Shown here one piece after another: positions 24,190-35,865 of a stretch of 64,000 nt of DNA (within the stretch, counting starts at the first letter, position 1; the number at the start of each line of letters is the position of its first letter). A program made the position numbers and the translations under genes. Source of the stretch: Stagonosporopsis chrysanthemi (Eukaryota > Ascomycota > Dothideomycetes > Pleosporales > Didymellaceae). Under the pieces are notes generated by a model. It saw nothing but the letters and a program-made list of their open reading frames with translations. It did not search any database and had not been told where the DNA came from. The stretch covers positions 1-64,000 of the forward strand of contig JAFISE010000040.1 of the NCBI GenBank assembly GCA_022560025.1, read 5' to 3'.

Positions 24190-26261
24190 TCACCTCTTGC
24201 GCTTCTTGCTCTTGTCTAAAGCGTTGGCTGTAAGCGAAAAGTGAGAATCGTCGACCGGCATGCTGTGATGCTCGTGCATGGGCGGCGGGCCCATCGAAGT
24301 TGTGGCTGGAGTTGTCTTGATTGACACTCCCATATGGCGTCCATAACGCCCTTTGCGACCGTTCCCCTCGTCCTCACTGACGCAGCCCTCGATACCAATG
24401 CCTGCATCCTTGCAACGTTGGCAAGGTCGCTGGCGATCACAACCCTTCTTACTCTTACGGCATCGCTGGCAGCGGGGCTTAGACGAAAGGTCCTCGTCAT
24501 CGGCACCAAACTGGTGTTGGAAATTGAGCGAGGCAGTTGATGCTTTGCGCGATTGAGAAGGAAGCGATGTCGGAGACATCGGCGGCTTGCTTGTGCCATT
24601 TGTCTTCGTCTTGGATTTGGAAGATAGCGTGCGTGGCTTTGCAGGCTTGCCAGACTTGTTGGATATCGAAGAGCGAGCCTTCGGTGCGCCGAACTGGACA
24701 CGAACATCGTTGTGCAGATCGGGCAGAACTTCATCACTCTCGCCCTTGAAGGAGTCGTTGTTATCATCGTACTCATCGCCACTACTGAAGGCGTTGTCGT
24801 AAGCACGGAGAGTATTGTTCGCACGCTCCATCGTGTAAGGCAAGGGAGGAAGCTCGCTGCCGTTGTGGCTGCAGTCGTCGCTCTCATCGCTGGAGGACGC
24901 AGCATCAGCCTTGCCGCTAAACGTATCATCTAGAGTGGAGGTGGATGTGCGACCGTGGGTGGAGAAGTTGGAAGCATCTCCTAGGCGCATGAGCTGACGA
25001 GCAACGTCCTCATCAGATATGACGCTCAGAGTGTGTTCAGGGGTTGGCAAGACCCCGCCGCTATTTGAGTAGCGGTGCGTGTACTGGCGCGGCTTGTAAC
25101 CCGCAGCGCCACTGGACATGGAGTATGGTGTGACTAGGCCATTGGATACATAGGAGCTATCGCCTGGCCCATAGCTCTGCGGCGAAGGCAGCGGGTGAGA
25201 GTACGAGAATGTCTGCTGGTTCGTGGAGTAGGGGGAACCGGCCATGTTGCCGCTGATTCGGCGCTGTGGGGAGACGGACGATATGGAGTTGGTCATTGGG
25301 ACCTGAGGGGGGACGAAGAGAGGCAGCTCCTGAGCGAGGAGCCAGTGTTAGATGATATGCGTAGCAGAGTGAGGCGAGCACTTACGGAGCTGTCAAACTT
25401 CGCTCGTTTGCGACGACCACCTTCGACAATGTTGTCGACACTGATGTCAGCACTTGCCAATGGCTCTTTTCGAGAGCGGCGCGAGCTAGTGACAGAGCCT
25501 TCGCCATCGCTGTCGCTATATTCGCCATGCTGCTCAGCGAAGCTACCGTGCGAGCTGTTGCCACGACTCTTGACCGTAGGGCGGTTGCGACGGGAATGAG
25601 TCGCAGCTGACACACTCCTACCACGAGGGTGTGGAGACTGGCTTTGGCGGCCAGAGCGTGAGCCTGCTCGTGAGCCTAGCTGCTGACTGGCTGTTGGTGG
25701 GAGCATCTGGAAACCTTCTTCCAGGAGGTGACGAGAATGCCGAGGGGATACTGTCAGTTGACGAGGAGCAGGAGAACAGTCTTCGACATCAGGATCCTCT
25801 GCTGAGACCCGGACATAGACTATCATGCCGTGGTCAAAGTTCTCATATCTCGCAATGAGGATGTTTCCATGGCGGTCCTCGAAAATGACGCCTCTGCGTT
25901 CATAAAGCCCATAGAAGTTCTTAACGGTTGTGATTATCGAATCGGTCGAATCATGAGGGAAGATGTTCACTCTCATCGGCAGTCTAGCCCTGTGCTGAGG
26001 GGACTGAGGAAGCAGGAGCTCAAAGCTGACCTGCTTGGATGGTACTTGCTTAGAAGGCGACAGGGAATCATGCATCGGGGCCGTCTCCGTGCTGGGATAG
26101 ATGTCCATCATGACCGAGTCACGTTCCTGTGCAAGCATATCGTAGTCTGGGACCGAATGCCTGGAGTTGTGGTGGTGGCCCGCAGCACGGCCTTCAACAC
26201 TCTCCGTGGTGGATCTTGCGCTCGACACCCGAGGTTGCGCAATGAGGTTGGAGACTTGCAT
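24190..26261 (-). CDS. Zn2Cys6 factor with N-terminal PB1/ubiquitin-like domain and C-terminal zinc cluster
   Basis: Two exons (26261-25386 and 25329-24190) joined by a 56-bp intron give 671 residues. Residues about 94-152 (from LPMRVNIFPHDS through IVYVRV) have the alternating strand-helix-strand pattern of a PB1/ubiquitin-like fold. The middle is long, acidic and Ser-rich. The zinc cluster lies at residues 579-608, unlike most C6 factors which carry it at the N terminus, and its cysteine spacing is C-x2-C-x6-C-x5-C-x2-C-x9-C, the last loop longer than the usual 6-8. The protein ends in a basic KSKKRKR, a likely nuclear signal. I know of similar ascomycete proteins but no established name, so no symbol is given. 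No fungal_trans domain is seen. Confidence 0.85.
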
Positions 26262-29045
26262 AACACAGCTCGTAATGTTAGAGCCTTAACTCTAAAGCCT
26301 TTGTGACAAGGCTGTATGTATATGGGTGTGGGCGATGGACCGATCCTGCCGGTGTCGCAGTGGCCTTGGAGCGAAGAGCGGTCGGGGGGAAGTGAAGTCG
26401 GATATCGAGTCTGGCAGTTGTTGTGTTAGCAGGAAGTCGTCAATGATGGCTTGTATGATGCTCGGCGCTTCGGATGATGGCCTCGAGAGGTCTCGATGGC
26501 TTTGATGGTATGGGGCGTCGTCACCGCTGCCGGGTGGGCCGCCCTGGGAGAAGCCAGCGACAGCAGCGTGATATGAACAAGCGACCGCCGTCGCGGGTAT
26601 TCATACGTGCCAGAGCGGTCGCGCATGTATACTGAGAGACATACATACCGGCTGTAGTGTATGTGAAGCCGAACAGGCTCTACTGGGGGGTGGTGATGTG
26701 TACCGCCGCTGGCTGAGGCGCCGTAGCAACAGAGTGCGCCGAGTGAGATTGGAGCCGTAGGAGCGCCAAATGTATGCCTCAAGCGCTCTGTATAGCAGGT
26801 GAGGGTGCTGAAGACTTACGGGAGTGTCGTTGTGTTGGCTCTGGAGGGTGGTGTGGAAGCCCAGGTCGAGTGGGTTGGGGATCGTTCGCATTCGCCTAGA
26901 ATGGTCCCGACTGACCACACGCCAGCAACCTGGGAATGTTGAGCGCAATGCGCCTTCCTACGACAATCAAACCCACATATTGCTGGTCGCGTATGCAGCG
27001 AGAATCATTTCTAGTGGTGTATGTACTGCTATAGGAGCCCTCCTCCTCGTGCGCGTACGCATCCCGTCTCCTTCTAGCTGCAACCGTGATACTCCGTGGC
27101 CACCACTACGCCTCATGAGGGCTTGTTATAGCCACCAGAGCATGACGAACCGGAAATTCATGCTAATAAATCATGATTAGAACTCTCTACAACATGGTCG
27201 GCGCAGCGTGCTGACAACGTGTGAGTCCTCAGGACAGTACTCGAGCGCCCACGCGCTGAATCTTGAGAGCATGCGTATGGCAAGACAGGCTTACAACTAA
27301 CTAGGTGGACTGATCGAACTTTTGCGCAAAGATTTATGAGAGCCGTTGCCTCAGTGCTCGACAAATGGTTCGGACTTGGCTTTGAGCTCATACGCCGCTT
27401 TGCTGGCTCGTTCTCTAGCTCCGATGTGGAGAGAACGAGCACCTTGTTGCGCAACAGATACCCCTCCAAAAAGCCTCGAGATTCTGATATCAGGGTCGCT
27501 TTATGGCACATGTATCATTCGCTAGGCCAGCAGCAGGGCAAACAGCTTCTGCTCTCCACATCTAAGGAAGCGCTGGGGTTTTCTTCGGCGCGTGCAACGG
27601 TTAACGCAAAACACATTCTGTGGGGATCGCTCCTTTGGATGACAACTGTCAACGTGGTCGCCCGAACTTTCTCTACATGCTGCATGTGTTTGAGCGTATG
27701 CGCCTATTGGTATGCCATGCTTTGGGGACTGGCTGCTGTGGATGATCCCGCGACAGCACGACCCACTTGTATGAGCAGCATATTCTAGCACTTCGGAATT
27801 GCAATCTCAACGATCTTTCGCTCGACGAGTGTGCTGCTAAAATACCCGACCCTGCATGCGCGCGAACAAGCAGCCAAACCAGACCTGTGTAGCGCGGCAT
27901 ATAGGCCTTGGATTTCCGGCCGGCAAGACGTGAGGGGTCGTTGTAGCTCTCCCGCACTTTGCGCAAGCCATCTCAGCACGGAAGAGCAGTCGCGGGCCTT
28001 CTGACAGGTCCGTCACTAATCTGCGGATGCAGCGCGGTCTTGTCAAAGCTACGGCTCGCTCCGGTGATTGTGTCGGTGTGAAGTTGGACCCACATCAGCG
28101 TCAGGCGCGGGGGAACAAAGCACACGAACGATTTGCGTCAACAACAGACCAGCAAGGGCCTCTAGATAACGACAAGGCCGTGTTTTGCGTTCGCATGGCG
28201 ATCACGAGGCGACTGAAGCGATGGCGCCAGGACCAGTAGACAGCAGCCGACAGTTTGAAACCTGTGCTGCGCACGGGGGGCTACTGGCTGAGCGCTGCGC
28301 ATTGTGGGCCCCCTCTGGCGGGCGGGGATGGCGGCGCAACGGTCGCAACAACATCGCAGCACTTTCGCGAGTGCGACCACCCTTTTCTGAAACACATCTG
28401 GGCAGAAAGATGCGTTGTCAAAGAGTCAGAGATGGCAGATTGCGCACGTGACACCGTGCAGAAAGGCGTCAAACCCAGGGTTGCTTGGCGCGTTACCCAC
28501 GGCGGGAGTCAACAAGCAGAGAACTCGTGGCGCAGGGCTTGTGGGCTCGTTCTGAGTGAGCAGACATACTTTGAATTAGATGTGGAACTTCAGCGCAAAT
28601 TATTGAGATTTGGTCTGCAGTGTGTGGGGTAGCGCATTAGAGAGTTGGAATTTCTATCAGTTGCGGTCAACGCGTTTATGACATATCAGGGTTGCTCGGG
28701 AAGGAACACTAACCCGATCCGGCGAAGCTCCAAGCTCATGTTGATTCGCCCACAGGGCTCTGTTTGTTGTTTACAGAGCTCGACCCGTCCATATATACTT
28801 TGCATCCAGCCTGACTGCTGTTGTCACCACCACGTCTCGTGTCGCCCGACAACTGCTGTCCGAGTATTTCATTGCCGCCAAGTTAGATGGAGAGTTTTGT
28901 TATATCACCCTCTGTTTTGTAGCGCCTCGACACCAGCGCCGCCCCTATCGAGCTCGTCGTCCACACTCATTCCGTGCGCAATCGCTGCCGGGACCAACAT
29001 CCATCTGAGTAACTTTTAACCATCAATCGAGGGATACACAGCACA
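26262..29045. other. Long divergent interval, Zn2Cys6 factor / cyclin B; no supported gene
   Basis: 2.8 kb between outward-facing genes. The left part is likely a long leader and promoter of the zinc-cluster factor; the right part (28.6-29.0 kb) is the cyclin promoter and leader, with a TATA-like TATATA at about 28792-28798 and C/T-rich sequence downstream. A 150-codon plus-strand frame at 27336-27788 is the longest between them; it is Cys/Trp-rich, matches nothing I know, and may be chance. Confidence 0.5.
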
Positions 29046-31023
29046 ATGGATGCAAAGGTGAGTGCGCTGCTTTTCCCTGCTCGCCTACACGCTGTTGCTC
29101 CACAGTGCGCACAGCATATTGTCATCGATACTTTTCTATGATCGACCATCAGTCTAGTCTCTACACGTCTATACAGTCACTGACTCGCTTTTTCGATAGC
29201 CACAGCGTCCTTTGCGAGGCCTTCGCGTCCGCGACGAGAACTTGCTACCTCAGTTGCCAGCAGGAAAAGCTCTTAGGCAGGGCAAATCCGTGTCTGCACT
29301 GAACAGTGTCTCAATGCCTGCTGGAGCTGTCAAGCCGGCCGCTAAGCGCGCCCCCTTTGCAGATGTCAGCAACACTACGAGGCAGCCCATTTCGAAAGAC
29401 GACATTCACCTCGCTGGCAAGAAGAAGGATAATTTGGTACCGAAGGACTCTGCCATGGTAGCGGTTAAGGAGCTCGAGAGGCCTGGCGCATTGCTACGTC
29501 CTGCACAGCGACCTTTATCCAACACGGCCGCAAAGGCGAACGCGCCAGTCAATCTCCAAACTGTTGAGCCTGCTAGTCAAAATTCTGTTGCCATCGACGC
29601 TTTCACCAACGCTCGCAAGACAATAACCAAGAAGCCCACCACCATTTTCCACGAAGCCAAGACGGACATCCATCCTGAGAGCACAACCGCCGTGCCGGCA
29701 CGTCAGGCATTGACATCTCGGGCCACCTCATTTCCCATCGAGGACCGTGCGCAAGAGGCACCAGCTGTCCGCCCAGTCGAGACCGAGTCCAGCATCCCTG
29801 CACATAAAGAAGAGGCGGTGAAGGTTGACACTGAAGAAAAGTACGAGTATCTTGATGCTCTCGAGGAGCAAGCGCGTGTCATTGAACAGGAACGCAACGA
29901 GGAGCTGGCAAAGCTTAACCAGGAGGAATACTGGGACGAGGAAGAAGACGAGGAGTACTACGATGCCGATGGATACACAACAGCTCGATCCCTCCGTTCG
30001 CGCGGCGATAACACGACTGGTGGGGTCACTTTAGTACTTGCGCCGCGCGTAACAGCAAAGACGCAGCGTGAGCTCGAGGCAGCGAAGCAGTTCGTAGAGT
30101 TGCACAGATTGCCCGAGGATGTGGAGGATGAGCAATGGGATACTTCGATGGTGGCCGAATACGGCGACGAGATCTTCGAATATATGCACGCCCTCGAGGA
30201 GAAGATGAAGCCAAACGCCAACTACATGGATAACCAGGCCGAGATTCAGTGGTCGATGCGCTCAGTACTGATGGATTGGCTTGTCCAGGTCCACAACCGC
30301 TTCACGCTCTTGCCCGAGACGCTCTTCCTCGCCGTCAACTACGTCGACCGATTCCTTTCTGCTAAGGTCGTATCTCTGGGCAAGCTACAGCTAGTCGGTG
30401 CCACTGCTCTGTTCGTTGCTGCCAAGTACGAGGAAATTAACTGCCCATCGGTCCAGGAGATTGTCTATATGGTTGATGGTGCTTACACTGGAGACGAAGT
30501 TCTCAAGGCAGAGCGCTTCATGCTTAGCATGCTGCAGTTCGAGCTGGGATGGCCTGGGCCAATGAGTTTTTTGCGCCGCATCAGCAAGGCCGACGACTAC
30601 GACCTCGAGACTCGCACCCTAGCCAAGTACTTCCTTGAGATTACTGTCATGGACGAGCGCTTCGTTAGCTGTGCCCCGAGCTTTCTGGCTGCCGGTGCCC
30701 ATTGCCTCGCCCGCTTCATGCTAAAGAAGGGCGATTGGGTAGGTCATATGCTACGCCCTCTCTGAATACTGGCTAACCCCTTCCAGTCTCAAGCTCACGT
30801 TCACTACTCGGGCTACGCCTTGAGCCAGCTACGACAGCTGGTTTCTTGTATAATGGAGTGTTGTGATAACCCTCAGAAGCATCACGCTGCCGTCTACGAG
30901 AAGTACACCGACAAGCGCTACAAGCGTGCGTCAATCTTCGTCGAGACGGAGATCTCAAAGGGCTTCCAGCTTCCATTTGTCTCAGGGGACAGTCTTGCGG
31001 GGAAAACTTGGAGACGAAAGTGA
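29046..31023 (+). CDS. G2/mitotic B-type cyclin
   Basis: Three exons (29046-29057, 29200-30738, 30787-31023) give 595 residues; the first codes only four. The cyclin box (about residues 346-450) includes QAEIQWSMRSVLMDWLVQVH, LAVNYVDRFLS and AAKYEEINCP, and the C-terminal cyclin fold includes VMDERFVSCAPS; this is the NimE/Clb-type pattern. A likely APC/C destruction box is RAPFADVSN at residues 54-62, with Phe in place of the usual Leu. Residues 220-270 are strongly acidic. It should bind Cdk1 and drive entry into mitosis in the nucleus. The last exon extends the fold after KKGDW through SQAHVHYSGYALSQL. It is about 100 residues longer than Aspergillus NimE, mostly in the N-terminal region. 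Confidence 0.95.
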
Positions 31024-32175
31024 ATTCTCCTCGCTTGCCTGCTCCATGTCCTTTGACTTTCGCACCAGTTCTGACGAGCTTGCAGGTGTCGCATGACAGC
31101 GCACACAATGTCTCACCAGAACGTCACCACTTCCAACACACACCAGCATGGTCATCACCGGAATCTCCTTCATTCTTGTTTATTGTTTCCTGACAGTAGC
31201 ACGCGGCGTTTTGGCGGCTTTCTCGACCATGGTCAACCACAGCAACACCCGCAGCCTTCGGGGATTAGACCATCGTTTGGAAACTATGGCTTCCTGGTCT
31301 GACAACAATCTCCAGACTGTCTCACCAACGCTCCGGACTCCCAGTATAGCGAGCACAGCACCATCACAAACCTCACCATTTCCCTTCTGAGTATATTTTC
31401 AGCATCGCGAGCATGGCGGATACATCACGATGACACGAAGTCATGAACATCAGCACAGCACATCAGTTTTTAATTTCCCCACATCACGGCACGGAACGTT
31501 TCCTTATCAAGCTTTCTGGTTTCTTGTCATGTTGGTTCAGTCTCGGAGGCTTTTGTTTCTCAAGGAGTATAGACAGACATCGTGCCATGTGCGAGTCGTC
31601 CGGGGTCCTTCATCTGCTTTGGCGTCATGCAACCGTCCTCAAGGGCTGGTACTTGAGAAAAGCTAATTAATGCTTGTATCCTTCAATCTCTCCTACAATG
31701 ATACGTGATGTCTGCGACGGAACTCACAGTTGACGGTCCTCGGTGGTTGAAACATCGATATCACTTTGGTTGCGATAAGAACATTCTTTGCACGATAACC
31801 TCGATTGCCACTCAGGATCAGCTTCTCTATTCGCCGAGACTTGTCATCTGCCGCAACTGATGCTGATGCCTGGTCCTGTGCGAGGTCGTCGCTAGGCCAA
31901 CCAGACTGCGAGCAGGCGTGAGCCGGCAGAAGGGTCTCAATGACTCATGTCCCCCTGATGCGGCGCTCGCATATGCACTGCATCACCATATCAACCAATC
32001 CTGCGTCCCAGCCCTCATCCCAGACCTCATCCAACCAGAGCCAACGGTTGGTGCTCTGTCTTGCCGTGCCATCGCTCGGGTATCTCAATGTGCGTGTGTG
32101 GGCTGTGGGTTGAGCCTCCCTTTTTTTTCCCTTGGCGAAGCTGTTCCGCCTGCTTAGAGGGCTTCACTGCTGGAT
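31024..32175. other. Convergent 3' region cyclin B / LSM3; no gene seen
   Basis: 1.15 kb with only short chance frames; cyclin 3' untranslated sequence is expected on the left. Confidence 0.5.
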
Positions 32176-32572
32176 TCACTGCGATGCGCCTTCTGCCGGT
32201 GCGATCAAGACAACGGAGTCACCTACATAACGTTAGTGATGCTTTCGATGGTTTCAGTAGCAGCGATGGCCCACCTCGCACGAACAGCATTTCGCTCTGC
32301 TTCTTGACCGTCCTGACCCGCGGTTCCTGGTCATCCTCTTCTTCCTCGGCCACGAAAATCGTCTCCTCAACGTCACCGAGCACGAGGTTGCAATGCGAAT
32401 CGTATGCCTGTCATAATTGTTAGCCGCCAGCTGTGCGCCAGGTGACGATGTGCAGACGTACGTGTAGTCTGCCCTTCAGTTCGCGATCGCCACGTAGTTT
32501 AATGACAACAATCTCGTCAATGCACAATCGCACGAGATCGAGCGGCTCGTTGGTTTCATCTTTGTCGTCCAT
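32176..32572 (-). CDS. LSM3: U6 snRNA-associated Sm-like protein LSm3
   Basis: Three exons (32572-32462, 32407-32275, 32222-32176) give 96 residues, the normal length. The two Sm motifs are clear: Sm1 with [24 protein letters not shown] and [14 protein letters not shown], Sm2 with [14 protein letters not shown]. The final 14 residues, including GDSVVLIAP, are on a 47-nt last exon. An acidic insert separates the motifs, typical of LSm3. The protein is part of the LSm1-7 ring (cytoplasmic mRNA decay) and the LSm2-8 ring (nuclear U6 snRNA). No single reading frame here exceeds 90 codons in the right frame, so the gene is easy to miss. It diverges from the Ybp-family gene, 324 bp apart. Confidence 0.95.
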
Positions 32573-32896
32573 TGTAGTTTACGTGATACTGAGTTGTGCT
32601 GTGGTAGAACGATCAGCGAACTTTGGCAGCTGCGATCATGCTTGGCGCGGGGACCTTCCTCGCGAGTACCCAAAGCTAGCCATGTTTAGTCAGTAGCGCG
32701 CCCGGATTGCGTCAGGTCTAGGCCTCGTAGTTACTTGCTTGATGTCTCAACAACCACCATCACCAGATACAGCTGGAGGCGATCAAACCCTTACGACATT
32801 CGTTCGCCATCTTTCCGGAAGTTGTGCATTTCATCACGTTACTTCACAAGAGCCTCTTGAGCTCTAGAAACCCACTGCCCCGCCGCGTTTGCTATC
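32573..32896. promoter_or_regulatory. Compact divergent promoter, LSM3 / Ybp-family gene
   Basis: 324 bp separate the two start codons, so the promoters probably share elements. No distinct box was identified by eye. Confidence 0.55.
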
Positions 32897-34900
32897 ATGG
32901 CTGAGCTGCAAGGGCAAAAGCAGGAGAAGGAGGAGCATCCGATCTTGGGAGCACGCCCGCCAGTCACCGATCCAATCACATACCTCACGATCATTGAGTA
33001 CAACCTCACAGAAGAAAGCTTGCCAGTCCTTCATCAAGCCCTCCAGGATCCTGAGTTGACGGCTAACATCGGCTGGGACCTGATCCACCTGCTGCTTCCA
33101 CTTCTCCCAGCATCTGAAGAGTGTCTACAAGATATTGCCACTAAAGGGAATCCGAGAGAATGCGTGTTAAAGGTTACAGAGGCATTGCGCCTGCTCGAAT
33201 TCGAAAACCCGCAAGAAGAAACAGATGAGGAGGTCGAGGACGCTGAGGCGGGGGAGTCGAGACTGAAAATACCAGACGTAGGTGTGGGAGAGTCAAGCAC
33301 CAGTCCTGCATTCCCACGTACAATTCTACCGCCCTTGCCGGTGCTCAAATTCGAGATTCTCCTTGACTTGCTGGCCACATTACACAGAAGGGTCAAGACC
33401 AAGTTTCCCAGTCGATTCCTCTCGACTAGCCTGCAAGCTGTTCTTCTCGCCTTTAACAAGGCTAGCACGCACCAAGAAGAGCTCACGCTGGCCGCGATCA
33501 AACTCGTTAAGACGTTGTCCGGGACTAAGAGGCCGCACCTACCGTCAAGACGAAGCAGTGGCAACTTGCTAAGCCGCACCAACACGAATGAAGCCCAAGC
33601 TGATCCGGAAGCTCAGAGCGAAGCACCAAACGTCGATGAACAGACGTTGGTAAACCGTTTGCTTCAGTCATTCATGACACACATTCTTGAGGACTACATA
33701 CTCTCATTGACTTCAGACGATGATGTTCCAGGGCTTTCATGGGCGAGCAGATTGATGGAGAAGTACGAGCCACACAGGATACCGAACAAGCCAAACTACC
33801 AGAAATACGCAGATCGATTTGCAGAGGATGAAGACTTGAGATCGAGGACTGCTATTCTCGGACAAGTGGTAGCTTTGGCTCAAGATCTAGGGCTGAAGAC
33901 GGAGGAGCTGGTGTCAACCGTTTTGGACACGCGGGTCGAGGAACGAGCAGCGCCAGGCACCGAAGACGAACCGCCTGCTACTGCCGCTGACATTCCGCTG
34001 TCGAGAACTGGTGCGCTCATCCTATACACTGCGCGCAACGTCAAGCAAGAACTCTACGCAGCGGCTCATGGGGACGAAAGGACGTCGCTCGCAATCTTTC
34101 CCGAACACGCAACAATACTCAAGAACTTTGTTGGCGCACTCGGCCCCCAGACCGTTGGTCTTGAGCCGGAAGCACTCCTCGATATTGTCCTTGCGCTCGG
34201 CCTTATCGCGCTCGAGAACAACAATGTTGGTGAGCCGCAAGATGACGAATCCTTCGCACAGTACCTTCAGACTGTCTCACTCATCTCTGCCAACACACCC
34301 TCTCCCAGTCTACGGGGCCATGCAAACTACCTTACTACCACCATTCTTCGGTCACACCCCCATGACCTGGTTCGGCTCACATTCATCCGCGATACGCTCG
34401 AACACTGTCCGTATGAAAACCTCAAGGCAAGCGCCGTGTCGTGGCTCAAAGGTGAGACCCTCGAAGCGAATGGTCCGCACGCAGATACTGAGGACGACGC
34501 ACAAACGTCTATATTTGCAACTCCAGTCGCGCTGCAGACTGTTGCGCCCTATCTCTGGCCAGATCTCAGCAGTCACTATACGTCGATGAGCGTCGAGTTA
34601 AGCGACTCGTGGATGCAATTTAGGCAGGAACTCGGGTTCTACGTTGCTGCGCTCAACTTTTACTATCTCTTGCTTCAAGCGCAACACCTACACGAGCCGT
34701 TGGGAGTTCAGAGCCTTGATGTCTCACAGTACACAGAGCCATTGAAAAAAGTTGCTGCAAGGTTTCAGAAGGAGCTGGAAGAGGGTGGTGAATTGAAAGC
34801 CGTGGTCGAAGAAGGAGAGGCGAGGGAGCAGGCTCTGGCCGATGTGGGCTTACTTCAGAAGGTCATCGAATGGGTGGAGGGTGGTCAAAAGAAGCTGTGA
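32897..34900 (+). CDS. Ybp1/Ybp2 (Yap1-binding) / glomulin-like helical repeat protein
   Basis: An uninterrupted 667-residue frame. The start at 32897 fits family N termini with helical repeats such as TYLTIIEYNLTEESLPVLHQ and GWDLIHLLLPLLP. The whole protein is predicted all-helical with HEAT/ARM-like leucine patterns and an acidic loop near residues 105-125; it ends with a helix-rich segment near FYYLLLQAQHLHEPLG. This matches the YAP-binding/ALF4/glomulin family (Pfam Kinetochor_Ybp2). In yeast Ybp1 helps Yap1 oxidation by the peroxidase Hyr1, and Ybp2 acts at kinetochores; which role holds in moulds is not settled. The absence of introns in a 2-kb gene is unusual here. Confidence in the family is good, in the specific role low. 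Confidence 0.85.
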   Translation: MAELQGQKQEKEEHPILGARPPVTDPITYLTIIEYNLTEESLPVLHQALQDPELTANIGWDLIHLLLPLLPASEECLQDIATKGNPRECVLKVTEALRLLEFENPQEETDEEVEDAEAGESRLKIPDVGVGESSTSPAFPRTILPPLPVLKFEILLDLLATLHRRVKTKFPSRFLSTSLQAVLLAFNKASTHQEELTLAAIKLVKTLSGTKRPHLPSRRSSGNLLSRTNTNEAQADPEAQSEAPNVDEQTLVNRLLQSFMTHILEDYILSLTSDDDVPGLSWASRLMEKYEPHRIPNKPNYQKYADRFAEDEDLRSRTAILGQVVALAQDLGLKTEELVSTVLDTRVEERAAPGTEDEPPATAADIPLSRTGALILYTARNVKQELYAAAHGDERTSLAIFPEHATILKNFVGALGPQTVGLEPEALLDIVLALGLIALENNNVGEPQDDESFAQYLQTVSLISANTPSPSLRGHANYLTTTILRSHPHDLVRLTFIRDTLEHCPYENLKASAVSWLKGETLEANGPHADTEDDAQTSIFATPVALQTVAPYLWPDLSSHYTSMSVELSDSWMQFRQELGFYVAALNFYYLLLQAQHLHEPLGVQSLDVSQYTEPLKKVAARFQKELEEGGELKAVVEEGEAREQALADVGLLQKVIEWVEGGQKKL

Positions 34901-35299
34901 ATTAGTCCGTTCGCACACCTCAGTTAACACGCAGTGGTGTGTGGCGCCTAGATTTGAGAGCGAAAGCACATCCGACTCAGTCCTGTACACAAAACTCCGT
35001 TCTTGACTGAGCCTCCGCGAGGAGCAGCCAAGGACGGCTGGTCCTCTTTCAGGCAGCTAGTGTATAGCTCTCGCTCTTCAAACCAGTCCTCCGTGTCCTC
35101 AGTTGTCACACTTGTTAGCCTGAATATGCACGGCCATTGTACAAAGAAAAAAGAGTTGTTATTGACAACCCCCTTCCTTCACATTGTCTTCACAGAATGG
35201 CCAGCAATATCGTGTGGTCCATTCCAAATACAGTCTGCCAACAAGTGTCAGCGAAACGGTGTCAGAACTCACGCACGAGAGAGAACAGCGCTCGTCAAG
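34901..35299. other. Convergent 3' region; no gene seen
   Basis: 399 bp between the Ybp-family stop and the stop of the putative mitochondrial protein gene. Confidence 0.45.
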
Positions 35300-35865
35300 C
35301 TAGTGGCTCCGTCCTCCAGATTTGTCGCTGTCTGTATCTCCAGAGTCACCGCCCCGTCCTCCCATGCCACTTGCTGAATCACCGAAGCTGTCACCATGAT
35401 CCTCCCCAGTGCCAACCATGGGCAAAGTCCTGTGATGGTAAATGTTATCCAGGAGATTGTCACACCCACCATCTATTTCCTGCTACCCGTCTGTCAGCCT
35501 CCAGTTCACATCATCAAGAGGTCCTAACTCACTGCTTCGCATTGGCGACGCTCGTCTTCTTTCCGCCTGCGCGCTTCTTGTTGCTCACGCAGCTCCTGAG
35601 CTCGTCTCGCTAACGCGTCGCTGCGTTTGCCCTCGAGAGTCCAAATGGCATGGTTGATGCGCTGGTGCGCGGTGGTGCTGAACGGCCTTGTTGATGGCGT
35701 TGGAGGCGCTACTAGATTTTCTATTCGAAATGCTTGGACAGTGGACTGTGAGACTGTGATGAGGGTTGATCTGGCTCTAGTAAAGGTTGGGCTTCCGTGC
35801 ATTGACGTGCGTGCATTGCAGATTTGTGCTGTGCGTATGAAGAGGGTGGTGGTGCGTCGAAACAT
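35300..35865 (-). CDS. Putative mitochondrial protein of unknown function
   Basis: Two exons (35865-35533 and 35479-35300) give 170 residues. The N terminus MFRRTTTLFIRTAQICNAR is rich in Arg/Ser/Thr with no acidic residue, a good mitochondrial presequence, and a second Arg/Ser stretch ending in RPFSTTAHQR resembles a processing region. Residues 78-111 form a charged, basic helix (ALARRAQELREQQEARRRK). The second exon adds a Gly/Asp/Ser-rich tail. The intron (35480-35532) has GTGAGT, GCTGAC and CAG signals; without it the frame ends two codons later, so a 113-residue protein is the alternative. I do not recognise the family. A longer in-frame start at 35979 would hide the presequence and is less likely. 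Confidence 0.6.

Noticed and set aside
27336..27788. 150-codon plus-strand frame
   Set aside because: Unrecognised and compositionally odd (Cys/Trp-rich); kept only as a note in the intergenic entry.
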